NCBI RefSeq assembly: GCF_900182645.1
Contig: NZ_FXTA01000003.1
Location: 434,001 to 498,000, forward strand
Direction of reading: 5' to 3'
DNA length: 64,000 nucleotides
Source of the DNA: Flavobacterium resistens
Lineage (GTDB): Bacteria; Bacteroidota; Bacteroidia; Flavobacteriales; Flavobacteriaceae
Shown: piece by piece, positions 44,801-54,549 of the stretch
Position numbering within the stretch: the first letter of the stretch is position 1
How the letters are laid out: each line of letters opens with the position of its first letter
Translations under genes and position numbers: made by a program
Notes under the pieces: generated by a model
Told to the model about the DNA's origin: nothing
Seen by the model: only the letters and a program-made list of their open reading frames with translations
The model's database searches: none

Positions 44801-46717
44801 TTTATCTAAACTTCCCTCAAAAGGTGAAGCTGGTAAATTTTCTTTATTATATAAATTTGCCTCAATTGGGTTATCCGCCCAAGCGTATCGAACTTTTACT
44901 GGTTTTGAAATATTCTCATTCCAAATTTTGATTTTATTTCCTTCGATCTTGGCATTTGCCCAAACAAATTTTCCGTCGCTTCCTGCGATTTCAAAACCTT
45001 TTAAACTGGAGTTATTCTTAGCTATTAATCCGCTTCCTGTATCTGAAAAAGACAAAATAAGTTGATTTCCTTTTTGTTCCATTGATTTAAAAAGTGGTCC
45101 CGAAGAAACTATGTTTTTTTCTCCATAAGCTACTTTTCTGGCTTGTAAAGACAATCTTTTTCCGACATCGTATTTATTTAGAGGATGAATATCATTCCAT
45201 TCTCCTAAATCAATAGTTACCGCCATTCCTGTATTTGGAACTGCTAAAGTATTTTTTTGCTGTTGTCGCAGCGCCGCCCAATTGCTTTCGGATGGCTCTG
45301 TTTTTGGTTCCATAAAATTCGTCAGCTGCACATATAAAAACGGAAAATCACCTTGCTTCCACTCTTTTCGCCAACTAGTAATCAAGGTTTCCATCAAAGC
45401 ACCATATTCCTGAGGTTTTTTAGTACTTGATTCACCTTGATACCAAAGCACGCCTTTTATTGCGTAATTTTTCAAAGGTGCAATCATCGAATTATAAAGT
45501 CCGACAGGTTTCCATCTAATAAAAGTTGGCGGTGGCAAAGGAGCCATTTTTACTCCTAATTTGTATTTCCATTCTCCTTTCAAATCAATCGAATCTTTAT
45601 CAAGAACTAACTGATAAGGTTTATCTTCAACAAAACCGCCTTTTCCGGAATTATTGATAACTCTGATGGCTATTTCATTTTTTCCTTCTTTTAATAATTT
45701 TGGATCAAAAGAATATTTTCTTGGCGGATATAAATACGAAGTTGTTCCAACGAAATTTCCGTTTACATAAACCGAATCGGCATCTACAATTCTTCCTAAA
45801 ATCAATTTTGCTGATGAAGCTTTTAGATTCGATAAATTAACTTCTTTTCTAAACCAAACTGCCCCGTTAGTTTTCTCTAAAGCATAATCGGTCCAATATC
45901 CGGGAATATTCATAACCGGCCAGTCGATATCATCAAAATCCGCTTTTGACCATTGTTTTTTTAAACCTTCATCCTGACGATTTACTTCAGAATACCAATC
46001 GGCGCTGACTTTTTTGTCATTTGCTTCAATTTGTGCGCCTAAAGTTCCATCTTTAAATTTCTGATATTCGGCATCATAATCAGGAAATTTTTTAATTGCA
46101 TCTGCACTAAGCCAGGATTCAGCTGGAGAACCTCCTAAAGCACTATTGATTAATCCAATTGGAACTTTATATTTTGCATAAATTTCGCTTGCAAAAAAAT
46201 AAGCCACAGCCGAAAAACTCAAAATATTTGATGCGTTTGCTTCTTTCCATTCTCCACTTGACAAATCGGTATTTTCTTTTGAGAAATCATATTGATCCGG
46301 CACTAAAAATTGTCTTATTTCCGAATTATTAATCTTTGAAATAACACCGCTGTATTTATCTTTTACACGTTCCATAGGAAGCTCCATATTCGATTGTCCG
46401 GAGCAAAGCCAAACATCTCCAAATAAAATATTCTTTACAACAATTGTATTGCTTGCCGTTAAAGTCATTTCATATGGCCCTCCCGCTTTTTGAGAAGGCA
46501 AAGTCAGAATCCAATTTCCATCTTGAGAAGTTGTAGTCTGAAACTTTTTTTTATTGAAGGTTATTTCTATTTTCTCATTTGGCGCCGCCCATCCCCAAAT
46601 TTTCACAGGAATATCGCGCTGTAAAATCATTCCGTCGCTAATAAGCCTTGGAAGTTTTATTTGAGAATAAATAGTGCCACAAATAAGCACACTGATAAGA
46701 ATTAATACTTTTCTCAT
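44798..46717 (-). CDS. SGNH-type carbohydrate acetylesterase (sialate O-acetylesterase family)
   Basis: The 639-residue protein has a signal peptide (1-18), a beta domain, and the SGNH nucleophile Ser109 in SGQSNME. A GH2-like jelly-roll is inserted at about 250-375 (WFRKEVNL, VYVNGNFVGTT), then comes WYQGES near 435, and the catalytic pair is in NDIHP near 545. Proteins annotated as sialate O-acetylesterase are often xylan or xyloglucan acetylesterases (for example family CE20) when they sit in plant-glycan loci. Its place directly after the xylan susCD suggests removal of acetyl groups from xylan. The true substrate is inferred. Confidence 0.85.
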   Translation of the reverse strand: MRKVLILISVLICGTIYSQIKLPRLISDGMILQRDIPVKIWGWAAPNEKIEITFNKKKFQTTTSQDGNWILTLPSQKAGGPYEMTLTASNTIVVKNILFGDVWLCSGQSNMELPMERVKDKYSGVISKINNSEIRQFLVPDQYDFSKENTDLSSGEWKEANASNILSFSAVAYFFASEIYAKYKVPIGLINSALGGSPAESWLSADAIKKFPDYDAEYQKFKDGTLGAQIEANDKKVSADWYSEVNRQDEGLKKQWSKADFDDIDWPVMNIPGYWTDYALEKTNGAVWFRKEVNLSNLKASSAKLILGRIVDADSVYVNGNFVGTTSYLYPPRKYSFDPKLLKEGKNEIAIRVINNSGKGGFVEDKPYQLVLDKDSIDLKGEWKYKLGVKMAPLPPPTFIRWKPVGLYNSMIAPLKNYAIKGVLWYQGESSTKKPQEYGALMETLITSWRKEWKQGDFPFLYVQLTNFMEPKTEPSESNWAALRQQQKNTLAVPNTGMAVTIDLGEWNDIHPLNKYDVGKRLSLQARKVAYGEKNIVSSGPLFKSMEQKGNQLILSFSDTGSGLIAKNNSSLKGFEIAGSDGKFVWANAKIEGNKIKIWNENISKPVKVRYAWADNPIEANLYNKENLPASPFEGSLDK

Positions 46718-46793
46718 TTTTACAATTTATTTATCTGCTTAAATTCTGAAATCTTTTTTAAATATAATTATTCTCCCTTACATCTGACGCCAA

Positions 46794-46822
46794 AAAGCCG
46801 AGAGGGCTCAACTCTCGGCTTT
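46794..46822 (-). terminator. Terminator downstream of xylan susD
   Basis: AAAGCCGAGAG (46794-46804) pairs perfectly with CTCTCGGCTTT (46812-46822) around a 7-base loop; the minus strand reads into TTTTTGG. It lies about 130 bases past the susD stop and before the acetylesterase gene, so that gene may have its own promoter or depend on read-through. Confidence 0.75.
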
Positions 46823-46951
46823 CTTTTATAAAACAAATGTATTTGCAGTTCTAACCAATTCTGTAAAATAACACTTACTTACAACCTTATCTAACTTAAT
46901 TGCTGCTTTACTTGTCTTATCATTTGATTTCGGAAAAATCAGGATTCATTC

Positions 46952-48883
46952 CTAATAACCAGGATTTTGATATGCTGCTTTTTCTTCATTAGTCATAATC
47001 ATTGCATCAAATTGAACCTGAGGAATTGGACGTAAATAATGGTACGGCTTAATATCTCTAGCAACTGTAAGTGGCGTGTGATTTCCATAAGCTGGACCGC
47101 AAATCTGGTATGAACTTGAAAGTTCTGTCCATTTTTGAGTACGAAGCAAATCATACCAACGGTATCCTTCACCAAAGTATTCACGAGAACGTTCTGCCAG
47201 GATATAATTGATATCAATAACTGCTGGCGTTGCTGCGGTCATTGCCGCACTGTTATCAGCAGATTTTGCTACATTTCCATTGTTATCAAATCTCCATTTT
47301 CCAGCACGAGCACGTAAAACATTTACTAGTTCTCTCGCACTTTTTCCACCTTGAGGAGCTGCTCCCATAACATTTGCTTCAGCAGCAATTAAATATAATT
47401 CTGACAATTTTGCAATATTATAAGGACGTGTGCTAGCTCCATTTGGAGAACCAAGTCCAGTTCCGTTGTCTGTTCTGTACGTTCCTAATTTCCATAAACC
47501 TGGATATATAATTCTGCTTATTCCGCTTGGAGCAATAACAAAATCAGATCTTCCTGCTAAAACTCCTGCACCAACAGCTCCTCCTTCAGGACCATTTCCT
47601 GCTGCATAAACAATAGCTGGATTTTCAGCATTTAAGAAGGAAAGAATTGCTCCTCCCGGAGCAACTGGCAATCCGTTTGCATTATTTAAAGTTGGTGTTG
47701 TGATACCCGCTTTATTCCAGTTTCCACGATATACTGTAGTAAATGTTCCATCGTAACGAGAATCGTTTGTTTTATCAGCAAATGTATTTGCAATTGCGCC
47801 AATAGTTGGACACATACGAATAAATGGACGTCCTAAATGCTGTTCTGCTTCACGTTGTACTGAACTCACACCTGAACTTCTGATAACGGTATAATTTGGC
47901 GTCATCATCCAAACAGCAAAGTTTTCTGGAGCATTACCGTTTGAAAACGTAAGACTGCTGGCATTATAAAATTCGCTTTTCTCCGTATGATCAGCATACA
48001 ATAAAATTTCGCTGTTACGGTCGTTGCTTCCTAAATTTACGTCATAATAAGTTGGTTGCAATGCAAATGCGCCATGGCTGTCAATACCTGCTGCTGCTAC
48101 ATCATAAGCTTTCTGGAAATACCACGCCGCATCATGTCCATCTGGATCAACACGAGTTGTTTCAGGATAAGTTGGAATATTATTTGGATTTTTCAACCAC
48201 CATGCATATGTCAAATACGCTTTAGCCAAATAAAGTCTTGCAGCTGTTTTAGTTACTCCACCTTTTACTCTACCTGCATCTGGTAAATCATTTACGGCTG
48301 TTACTAAATCAGGAAAAATAGCTTTAGTGTAAACTTGCGGTACTGTATTTCTAACAGAAAATCTTGACGGGCTTGTATTAAATTTCAATTCTCCTGCACC
48401 CAAATCTAATGGCACTCCACCAAAAGTCTGAACTAACAAGAAATAATCAAATGCACGAAAGAATCTAGCCTCAGCAATCATTGCATTTGAAACAGTTCCA
48501 ATTGCTGTAGCATTTTCGATAATTCCACTCGCTGTATTAATGTTGATGAATGCCGGTTGCCACAAAGCATCAGCACGGCTTGACGAAGGCGTAATTGATC
48601 CTACGCCAGAAAGATCCATATCTTTAAAATTAGCATCGGCACTTTGTGCATAAGTCGCTTCATCCGTTCCGGTTTCTGTCGTATTGTAGTAATAACCTTG
48701 TCCGTAGATATAGCGTAAATGTGCATACATTGATGTCAATCCTCCAACTACCCCTTTTTCGGTTTTAAAATATTCGGGAGTATAAATACTGCGAGGTTCT
48801 TCTTCTAAAACATTAGAACATGCTCCTAGGAACAGCGTTAACATTGCTGTTGCCATAAAAGTTTTTATTTGTATAGGTTTCAT
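46952..48883 (-). CDS. RagB/SusD family lipoprotein of the xylan locus
   Basis: The 643-residue protein has a lipoprotein signal (Cys22 in FLGACSNVLEEEPRS) and the SusD helical fold with AARLYLAKAYLTYAWW near residue 210, IAKLSELYLIAAEANVMG near 490 and LAERSREYFGEGYRWYDLLRT near 560. At the cell surface it should bind xylo-oligosaccharides and close the SusC barrel. It starts 11 bases after susC. It is longer than the SusD of the upstream protease cluster (482 residues), mostly through loops. Confidence 0.93.
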   Translation of the reverse strand: MKPIQIKTFMATAMLTLFLGACSNVLEEEPRSIYTPEYFKTEKGVVGGLTSMYAHLRYIYGQGYYYNTTETGTDEATYAQSADANFKDMDLSGVGSITPSSSRADALWQPAFININTASGIIENATAIGTVSNAMIAEARFFRAFDYFLLVQTFGGVPLDLGAGELKFNTSPSRFSVRNTVPQVYTKAIFPDLVTAVNDLPDAGRVKGGVTKTAARLYLAKAYLTYAWWLKNPNNIPTYPETTRVDPDGHDAAWYFQKAYDVAAAGIDSHGAFALQPTYYDVNLGSNDRNSEILLYADHTEKSEFYNASSLTFSNGNAPENFAVWMMTPNYTVIRSSGVSSVQREAEQHLGRPFIRMCPTIGAIANTFADKTNDSRYDGTFTTVYRGNWNKAGITTPTLNNANGLPVAPGGAILSFLNAENPAIVYAAGNGPEGGAVGAGVLAGRSDFVIAPSGISRIIYPGLWKLGTYRTDNGTGLGSPNGASTRPYNIAKLSELYLIAAEANVMGAAPQGGKSARELVNVLRARAGKWRFDNNGNVAKSADNSAAMTAATPAVIDINYILAERSREYFGEGYRWYDLLRTQKWTELSSSYQICGPAYGNHTPLTVARDIKPYHYLRPIPQVQFDAMIMTNEEKAAYQNPGY

Positions 48884-48894
48884 TGTTATCTTTT

Positions 48895-51800
48895 TTAAAA
48901 TGTTAAATTAAGGCCAAGCAAAAAGGTACGAGTTGAAGGAGTATTTGTTCCTAATGTCAGTAAACGTCTTTTGTAGAAATCAGTTACTGCTGCATTTTCG
49001 TTACCGTATGAGTTGGTTTCAGGATCCATACCAGTTTCTCTGTGGTAAGGTGATGAAATTACGAATGGGTTCTGCACTGTGCAGTACAAACGAAATCTAT
49101 CAACTCCTAAATCCTTAATGAATTTTTCAGTAATATTATAACCAAGAGTGATTGTACGGATTTTAACATAAGAAGCATCAAAGTATCCTAAAGTAGATCC
49201 ATATTTTGGATTGTCATTACTTGAAATTCCTCCAGGTCTTGGATATTTTGCATCAGTGTTTTCTGGTGTCCAATAATCTACATCCACATTTCCTCTACGA
49301 CCGCTCAACATATTCAAATAACCTGTTGAAGAATACAGTGTACTGATCAAAACACCTCCGCTTTGGAAAGCTCCTACTACACTAAGATCTAAATTTTTAT
49401 AGGCTACACGAGAATTGAAACCTCCAAGAAAATCAGGATTTACATCTATGATTTGTCTGTCTGCAGGTCCAATTTGTCTTGTTGGCGAACCATCTGCATT
49501 AAAATCTCCCGTATATTTTACTTTAATCATACCTACGTTTCCTCCTGGCTCGTATTTAGTAAGATTTGCATCTCCTTGTTGCCAAAGCCCTACTTTCTCA
49601 TAATCAAAGATTACATCAATTGGATGCCCTACAAACCACCAGTTGTTTTCATCTCTTGTTTGTCCTGAAGATAATGCTACTAGTTTGTTTTTATTAGAAT
49701 AGAAGTTAACGCCAACATCCCAAGACCAACCATTTGGATTGTCGAATATTGCTCCGTTAAGCGTAAATTCATAACCTTTATTTTGAGTTTGTCCAATATT
49801 TGCAGTGTAACTTCCCACACCTGCTGTTGGAGGCAAACCAACACTTAAAAGAATATCTTTTGTATCTGTAACATAATATTCAAATGTACCTGTTAATCTA
49901 TTTTTGAAAAAACCAAAATCAACACCGTAGTTCATTGTAGTCGAATATTCCCAGCCTAAATCAGGATTTGGCAATGTTGAAACATAATAACCTGTTGCAT
50001 TTGTCTCTCCAAAATTATATGGTCTTGAAGCCAAACTTCCTAATGTAGAATAAGGTGCAACTGCCTGATTAGAAGTTTCTCCATAACCTACACGCAATTT
50101 TAATTGTTCAAGCCAATTAACATTCTGCATAAATGCTTCATTTTTTACATTCCATCCAGCAGAAACCGCAGGATAAGTATGCCATTGATGTCCTTTAGCA
50201 AGTCTTGAAGAAGCATCAGAACGAACTGTCGCTGTAAGCATATAGCGATTGTCATAAGAATACATAGCACGCGCCATGTAAGAAACCAATCCGCTTTGTT
50301 GATAATCCTGATTGTCTGGATTAACTGAAATTTCACCTGCCGCTCTTCCTAAATTGTAAAACTGAAAAGCATCTGAAGGAATATCTCTGGCAGAAATCTG
50401 TGATTTGTTATATGTGGTTTGTTCTGCTGAATACATAGCAACTGCATTCACTTGATGTTTTCCAAAAGTACGATCGTATGTAAGCAAGTTTTGAATCGTC
50501 CAGTTGGTATTAAGAGTGTTTGTAACAGAAGCCGTAGAAACTGTTGTTGGGTTAATGTTAAATACTCCTTCTCCTGTATATTGACCTCCATTAGTAGTAC
50601 GGAAATTACCGCCTAAATCGAGATGATATTTTAAACCTTCTACGCCTGGTATTTTTACTTCAGCATATAAAGTATTGTACGAACTGTAAGCTTTTGTCTG
50701 ATCGATCCATTTATCTCCCAAATTTTCTATAACATCTCTTGTATATACCCAGTTTTCATCTATTGGCATCTTAACGGTTCTTTTCAAAGAACCATCTGCA
50801 TTGTACGGATTAGCAATTGAAGTCGTACTTAAAGTATTGTACAAACTCAAATTTGCACCGTTTGAAATAGAATAATTATTATTAGTCGTAAAACCAACTT
50901 TAAAGTACTGTCCTATCGCCTGATCTACAGCTGCTCTCAATGTTATACGGCTGTAATCCTGCCCTGGCACTACTGCTTCTTCTTTGTAATAACTTGTTCC
51001 AAAATTATAGTTTCCGTTTTCAGTACCGCCCGAAACACCAACATCATGATTGGTTACCAAACCTGCGCCATACATCAAATCCTGCCAATCTGTATTTATA
51101 TTATCAGCTTCGTCTACACCATTTGTATAAAGCGGAGTAGTTGTTCCTGGAAGTGTAGCCGCTTTACGCAAAGCAACAAATTCAGGTCCGTTCATCATTG
51201 GGAATTTAGCAAAAATGGTTTTCAAACCACTATATGTATTGTATGAAAATTTAGCTCTTTGCCCTTTTAATCCTTTATTCGTTGATATTAAAATAACACC
51301 ATTTGCTCCTCTTGATCCATAGATAGCAGTTGCCGAAGCATCTTTTAAGATATCAATACTTTTAATATTATCTGGACTGATATCACCAATTGATCCTGCA
51401 AATGGCACTCCATCTAATACAACAAGTGGATTATTATCTGCCGTTAACGAACGTGTACCTCTAATACGAATTTGCATCTCAGCACCTGGTTTCGAAGAAG
51501 TTTGATTCATTTGTACACCCGCTAAACGGCCCTGTAAAGCCTGTGTAACGTTTGCCGCTGGTACTTCACGAATTACGTCTCCTTTTATAGAAGACACAGA
51601 TCCTGTTACGGCTTCTTTTCGTTGCGTACCATATCCTATCACAACAACTTCCTGCAGATTATTTTGATTTTCTTCTAAAACTGCATTTATTTTATTTTTT
51701 CCTGCAACAGGAATTTCTTTATCCTTTAAACCTAAAAAACTGAATACTAAAACTCCATTTGAAGGAACATTAGCTATAGAATAATTTCCGTCAAAACCTG

Positions 51801-51969
51801 TAGCAACACTGTTTTTAGTGCCTTTAACAGTTACATTAGCTCCTGGAATTGGTCCATTTGCATCAGAAACAACTCCCGATACTGTAGTCTGAGCGGTGGC
51901 GCCCACAGAAAACAGAAACATAAGGGATAAAAACCCCAGACATTTCAGGAGCTTTTTTTTGCTTTTCAT
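48895..51969 (-). CDS. SusC/RagA TonB-dependent transporter of the xylan locus
   Basis: The 1024-residue outer-membrane transporter has a signal peptide, a carboxypeptidase-regulatory-like domain at about 30-105 (TVSGVVSDANGPIPGANVTVKG), a plug domain at about 115-230 (VVIGYGTQRKEAVTGSVSS, LKDASATAIYGSRGANGV) and a barrel ending in LLGLNLTF. Unlike the other SusC of this window it has no STN domain, so it is not wired to an anti-sigma factor; a palindromic operator at its promoter suggests repressor control. The ATG at 51969 is preferred over one six codons upstream because it starts a normal signal peptide. Confidence 0.95.
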   Translation of the reverse strand: MKSKKKLLKCLGFLSLMFLFSVGATAQTTVSGVVSDANGPIPGANVTVKGTKNSVATGFDGNYSIANVPSNGVLVFSFLGLKDKEIPVAGKNKINAVLEENQNNLQEVVVIGYGTQRKEAVTGSVSSIKGDVIREVPAANVTQALQGRLAGVQMNQTSSKPGAEMQIRIRGTRSLTADNNPLVVLDGVPFAGSIGDISPDNIKSIDILKDASATAIYGSRGANGVILISTNKGLKGQRAKFSYNTYSGLKTIFAKFPMMNGPEFVALRKAATLPGTTTPLYTNGVDEADNINTDWQDLMYGAGLVTNHDVGVSGGTENGNYNFGTSYYKEEAVVPGQDYSRITLRAAVDQAIGQYFKVGFTTNNNYSISNGANLSLYNTLSTTSIANPYNADGSLKRTVKMPIDENWVYTRDVIENLGDKWIDQTKAYSSYNTLYAEVKIPGVEGLKYHLDLGGNFRTTNGGQYTGEGVFNINPTTVSTASVTNTLNTNWTIQNLLTYDRTFGKHQVNAVAMYSAEQTTYNKSQISARDIPSDAFQFYNLGRAAGEISVNPDNQDYQQSGLVSYMARAMYSYDNRYMLTATVRSDASSRLAKGHQWHTYPAVSAGWNVKNEAFMQNVNWLEQLKLRVGYGETSNQAVAPYSTLGSLASRPYNFGETNATGYYVSTLPNPDLGWEYSTTMNYGVDFGFFKNRLTGTFEYYVTDTKDILLSVGLPPTAGVGSYTANIGQTQNKGYEFTLNGAIFDNPNGWSWDVGVNFYSNKNKLVALSSGQTRDENNWWFVGHPIDVIFDYEKVGLWQQGDANLTKYEPGGNVGMIKVKYTGDFNADGSPTRQIGPADRQIIDVNPDFLGGFNSRVAYKNLDLSVVGAFQSGGVLISTLYSSTGYLNMLSGRRGNVDVDYWTPENTDAKYPRPGGISSNDNPKYGSTLGYFDASYVKIRTITLGYNITEKFIKDLGVDRFRLYCTVQNPFVISSPYHRETGMDPETNSYGNENAAVTDFYKRRLLTLGTNTPSTRTFLLGLNLTF

Positions 51970-52095
51970 TGTAAAAAAGTCAGTCATAAAAATTGATTTA
52001 GATAATTAATATATGGTTTGAGTTAGTTGAAAGTTTTAAGCAGAATTTTATGTTTTTTACAAGATCAAAAAACATATCATTTTGCATTTCTTTAA

Positions 52096-52125
52096 CAAAT
52101 ATAAATAAAAATTCAAATCACACAA
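52096..52125 (-). promoter_or_regulatory. Predicted promoter of the xylan susCD genes
   Basis: On the minus strand a TTG (plus 52123-52125) is followed after 19 bases by TATATTTG (plus 52096-52103). This matches the Bacteroidota TTG-N17-23-TAnnTTTG promoter. It would start transcription about 120 bases before the ATG at 51969. The TTG lies inside the palindrome at 52120-52135. Confidence 0.65.
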
Positions 52126-52135
52126 CCGGTTGTGT
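52120..52135. promoter_or_regulatory. Perfect 16-bp palindromic operator at the xylan susC promoter
   Basis: ACACAACCGGTTGTGT is its own reverse complement and covers the predicted -33 element. The central CCGG with AACCGGTT symmetry is the shape of LacI-type sites. Degenerate copies occur at 58762-58777 and 61488-61503, so it is probably a regulon motif of the xylan locus. Confidence 0.65.
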
Positions 52136-52480
52136 ATTATTTTTTTATTTATTCCAAAAATAATTATCACTTAAATTAAATACTGAATAATTTTGATGCC
52201 AAATAATTAAACGATTAACAACAAAACTTCTTTTTTAACAAAACATTCAAGTCTATATTTATTGATTTTAAAAAATAACTAATAATTCTACAAAACTCAA
52301 TAAAATTAAGATTTACAGCATTTTAACATCAGTAAAATCAGATAAAAATAAGTGTAGTTTAAACAATTAAAAAACGTAATCTCAAACGATTATTCATTAC
52401 CCGGAAATGATTCCGAATCAAGTTTTTATTTTGTCTAAAAAAAGAATCGATTCTAACACAATCGCTTGCATAAAACAATA
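52136..52480. other. AT-rich intergenic region without a recognised gene
   Basis: Between the operator and the terminator of the epimerase gene lie about 345 bases of AT-rich sequence. There is no open frame of coding character. A loose dyad CGGAAATGATTCCG near 52412-52425 is the only structure seen. Confidence 0.45.
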
Positions 52481-52483
52481 AAA

Positions 52484-52510
52484 AAAGCCTCTTTTGAAAA
52501 AAGAAGCTTT
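52484..52510 (-). terminator. Terminator after the aldose epimerase gene
   Basis: AAAGCCTCTTTT (52484-52495) pairs with AAAAGAAGCTTT (52499-52510) with one mismatch around a 3-base loop, and the minus strand continues with TTT-rich sequence. It ends the xylose gene group. Confidence 0.75.
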
Positions 52511-52531
52511 AGAATTTTATTTGGATGTAAT

Positions 52532-53506
52532 TTATTTAAAAGTAAATGCAAAAATCATTTCATTTAGATAGTTTTCGCCTGCTCTCAAAATTGAATCCGG
52601 AAAGTGTTTTTTATTTGGAGCATCTGGAAAATTTTGCGGTTCAAAACAAATTGCAGGAAACTTTTCATATTGATCATTATTTGAAAAAGGCAAAACCGGA
52701 AATTCCTTTGGCGTATAAACAACCATTGCAGGCTGATTGGAAAAAATATCCATATTGATGCCACTTTCTGCAGAAGATAAAGATGCTTTCAACTGATTTT
52801 CGTTAAATACAAAAGTATCATCATAACCTTTAAAATCTTCTCTTCTGATTTTAGCTTTTTCATTTCTATCAAAATCAGTTCCTTCCGATTTATTCAATTT
52901 TCCTGTGGGAAGTAATTGCGAGTCAACATCTAAATGAAAATCACTGTTGATTTGAAGTTCGTGATCTAAAACAGATCCTTTTCCGTTTAAATTAAAATAA
53001 ACATGGCTTGTCAAATTTACAGGAGTTGACAAATCAGTATTTGCAGTATAAGTTATTTTGACTTCGTTTTCTGGAGTCAACTCAAATCGTGCTTCGACAT
53101 TTAAATTTCCTGGATAACCTTCTTCATTATTTTTGCTCAGATAAGATAAGACAACAAAATCGTCAGCCACTTCTTTTACTGACCAGAATTTTTTAAAAAA
53201 ACCGTTTTCACCTCCATGCAGATGAACACCATCTTGATTTTCTATCTTATAAACAATATCATCAATCTCAAATTCACCGCCAGAAATTCTGCCCGCGTAT
53301 CGTCCAATACTTGAACCTAAAAAAAGCTTTACATTTGAATAAGGCGCTTCAAGATAATCAGAAGCATTTTTCAAACCTGCTGCAACGTCATAGATTTCAC
53401 CTTTTGAATTTTTAACTTTTAACCCAATAACTGTTGCACCGAAATTAGAAATTGTCATTTCTAATGCCGATTTGTTTTTGATCGTAATTACTTCTAATTT
53501 TTCCAT
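52532..53506 (-). CDS. galM: Aldose 1-epimerase
   Basis: The 324-residue cytosolic enzyme interconverts alpha and beta anomers of sugars. Motifs of the family are GRYAGRISGGEFEID near residue 69, VHLHGGENGF with the active His near 97, TSHVYFNLNG with the second His near 166, and CFEPQNFPDAPN near 290 with the base Glu. In this locus it probably supplies alpha-xylose to xylose isomerase. The frame is open to a TTG at 53518; the ATG at 53506 was chosen. It lies 26 bases after the transaldolase gene. Confidence 0.93.
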   Translation of the reverse strand: MEKLEVITIKNKSALEMTISNFGATVIGLKVKNSKGEIYDVAAGLKNASDYLEAPYSNVKLFLGSSIGRYAGRISGGEFEIDDIVYKIENQDGVHLHGGENGFFKKFWSVKEVADDFVVLSYLSKNNEEGYPGNLNVEARFELTPENEVKITYTANTDLSTPVNLTSHVYFNLNGKGSVLDHELQINSDFHLDVDSQLLPTGKLNKSEGTDFDRNEKAKIRREDFKGYDDTFVFNENQLKASLSSAESGINMDIFSNQPAMVVYTPKEFPVLPFSNNDQYEKFPAICFEPQNFPDAPNKKHFPDSILRAGENYLNEMIFAFTFK

Positions 53507-53532
53507 TTTGATGCTCAACAGATTTTAAAATC

Positions 53533-54189
53533 TTATAAATTCATTTTTTTAGCATCTTCTATAAATTGGTTCAAACCAATATCAGTAAGAGGATGTTTCA
53601 ACAAACCTTTAATGGCCGACAATGGCCCAGTCATAACATCAGAACCTACTTTGGCACAATTGATTACGTGCATTGTGTGGCGTACAGAAGCCGAAAGAAT
53701 TTGTGTATTGAAAGCATAATTATCATAAATTTCTCTGATTTCGGCAATAAGATGCATTCCGTCAGTAGAGATATCATCCAATCTTCCTAAAAATGGAGAC
53801 ACATAAGTCGCACCCGCTTTTGCTGCTAAAAGCGCTTGTCCAGCAGAGAATACCAAAGTCACATTCGTTCTAATTCCTTTATCCGAAAAATATTTGCAGG
53901 CTTTAATTCCGTCAGCAATCATTGGCAATTTCACCACAATCTGCGGATGCAAAGCCGCAAGTTCCTCACCTTCTTTAATCATTCCGTCAAAATCTGTCGA
54001 AATTACTTCTGCCGAAACATCGCCGTCAACGATATTACAGATATCCAGATAATGCTTTAAAATATTGGCTTTTCCAGTAATTCCTTCTTTTGCCATTAAC
54101 GACGGATTTGTTGTTACGCCATCTAAAACGCCTAATGCCTGCGCTTCTTTTATATCATTTAAATTTGCTGTGTCAATAAAAAATTTCAT
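53533..54189 (-). CDS. Transaldolase of the small FSA/TalC type
   Basis: The 218-residue enzyme carries the Schiff-base Lys87 in VVKLPM and family blocks [38 protein letters not shown] and ILSASVRH. It may be a true transaldolase or a fructose-6-phosphate aldolase; the two cannot be told apart with certainty by eye. Beside xylA and xylB a role in returning pentose phosphates to glycolysis is likely. It is separated from xylA by a 360-base gap with two hairpins. Confidence 0.9.
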   Translation of the reverse strand: MKFFIDTANLNDIKEAQALGVLDGVTTNPSLMAKEGITGKANILKHYLDICNIVDGDVSAEVISTDFDGMIKEGEELAALHPQIVVKLPMIADGIKACKYFSDKGIRTNVTLVFSAGQALLAAKAGATYVSPFLGRLDDISTDGMHLIAEIREIYDNYAFNTQILSASVRHTMHVINCAKVGSDVMTGPLSAIKGLLKHPLTDIGLNQFIEDAKKMNL

Positions 54190-54549
54190 TGATTTTTGGT
54201 TTTTATGTTAATAGAGATTTCATATTTTCAATTCATTACAAAATGAATCTCAAATAAAGATGAAATGGTTTTTATGTTTTAATTTGAAATAAAAAGCAAA
54301 AGAAATTGCTTTAAAAAGACGGCAGAAAACTATCTTTTTGAGTACAGAATTAATATACGGCCGTCAACGCTTCAACATCCAACGGCCATACTTACTAATT
54401 AATAAATTTTTCTCTGGCGCATCAACTAACCTTCAAATATGCACCAGAGAAGAAAAACTACAAAAAACAATCTTCATTTCGATTTTGTAACCTCACACAA
54501 AACCGAAAATTATTTTATGCAAAAACTGTATTTACAGTTTGTCAATCAA
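54190..54549 (-). other. xylA-transaldolase intergenic region with two hairpins
   Basis: This gap has no gene-like frame but holds two stem-loops: GGCCGT/ACGGCC at 54359-54387, and a 12-of-13 stem TTCTCTGGCGCAT/ATGCACCAGAGAA at 54410-54451. Neither is followed by a real T-run on either strand, so they look like RNA stability or processing structures and not classical terminators. Confidence 0.45.
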
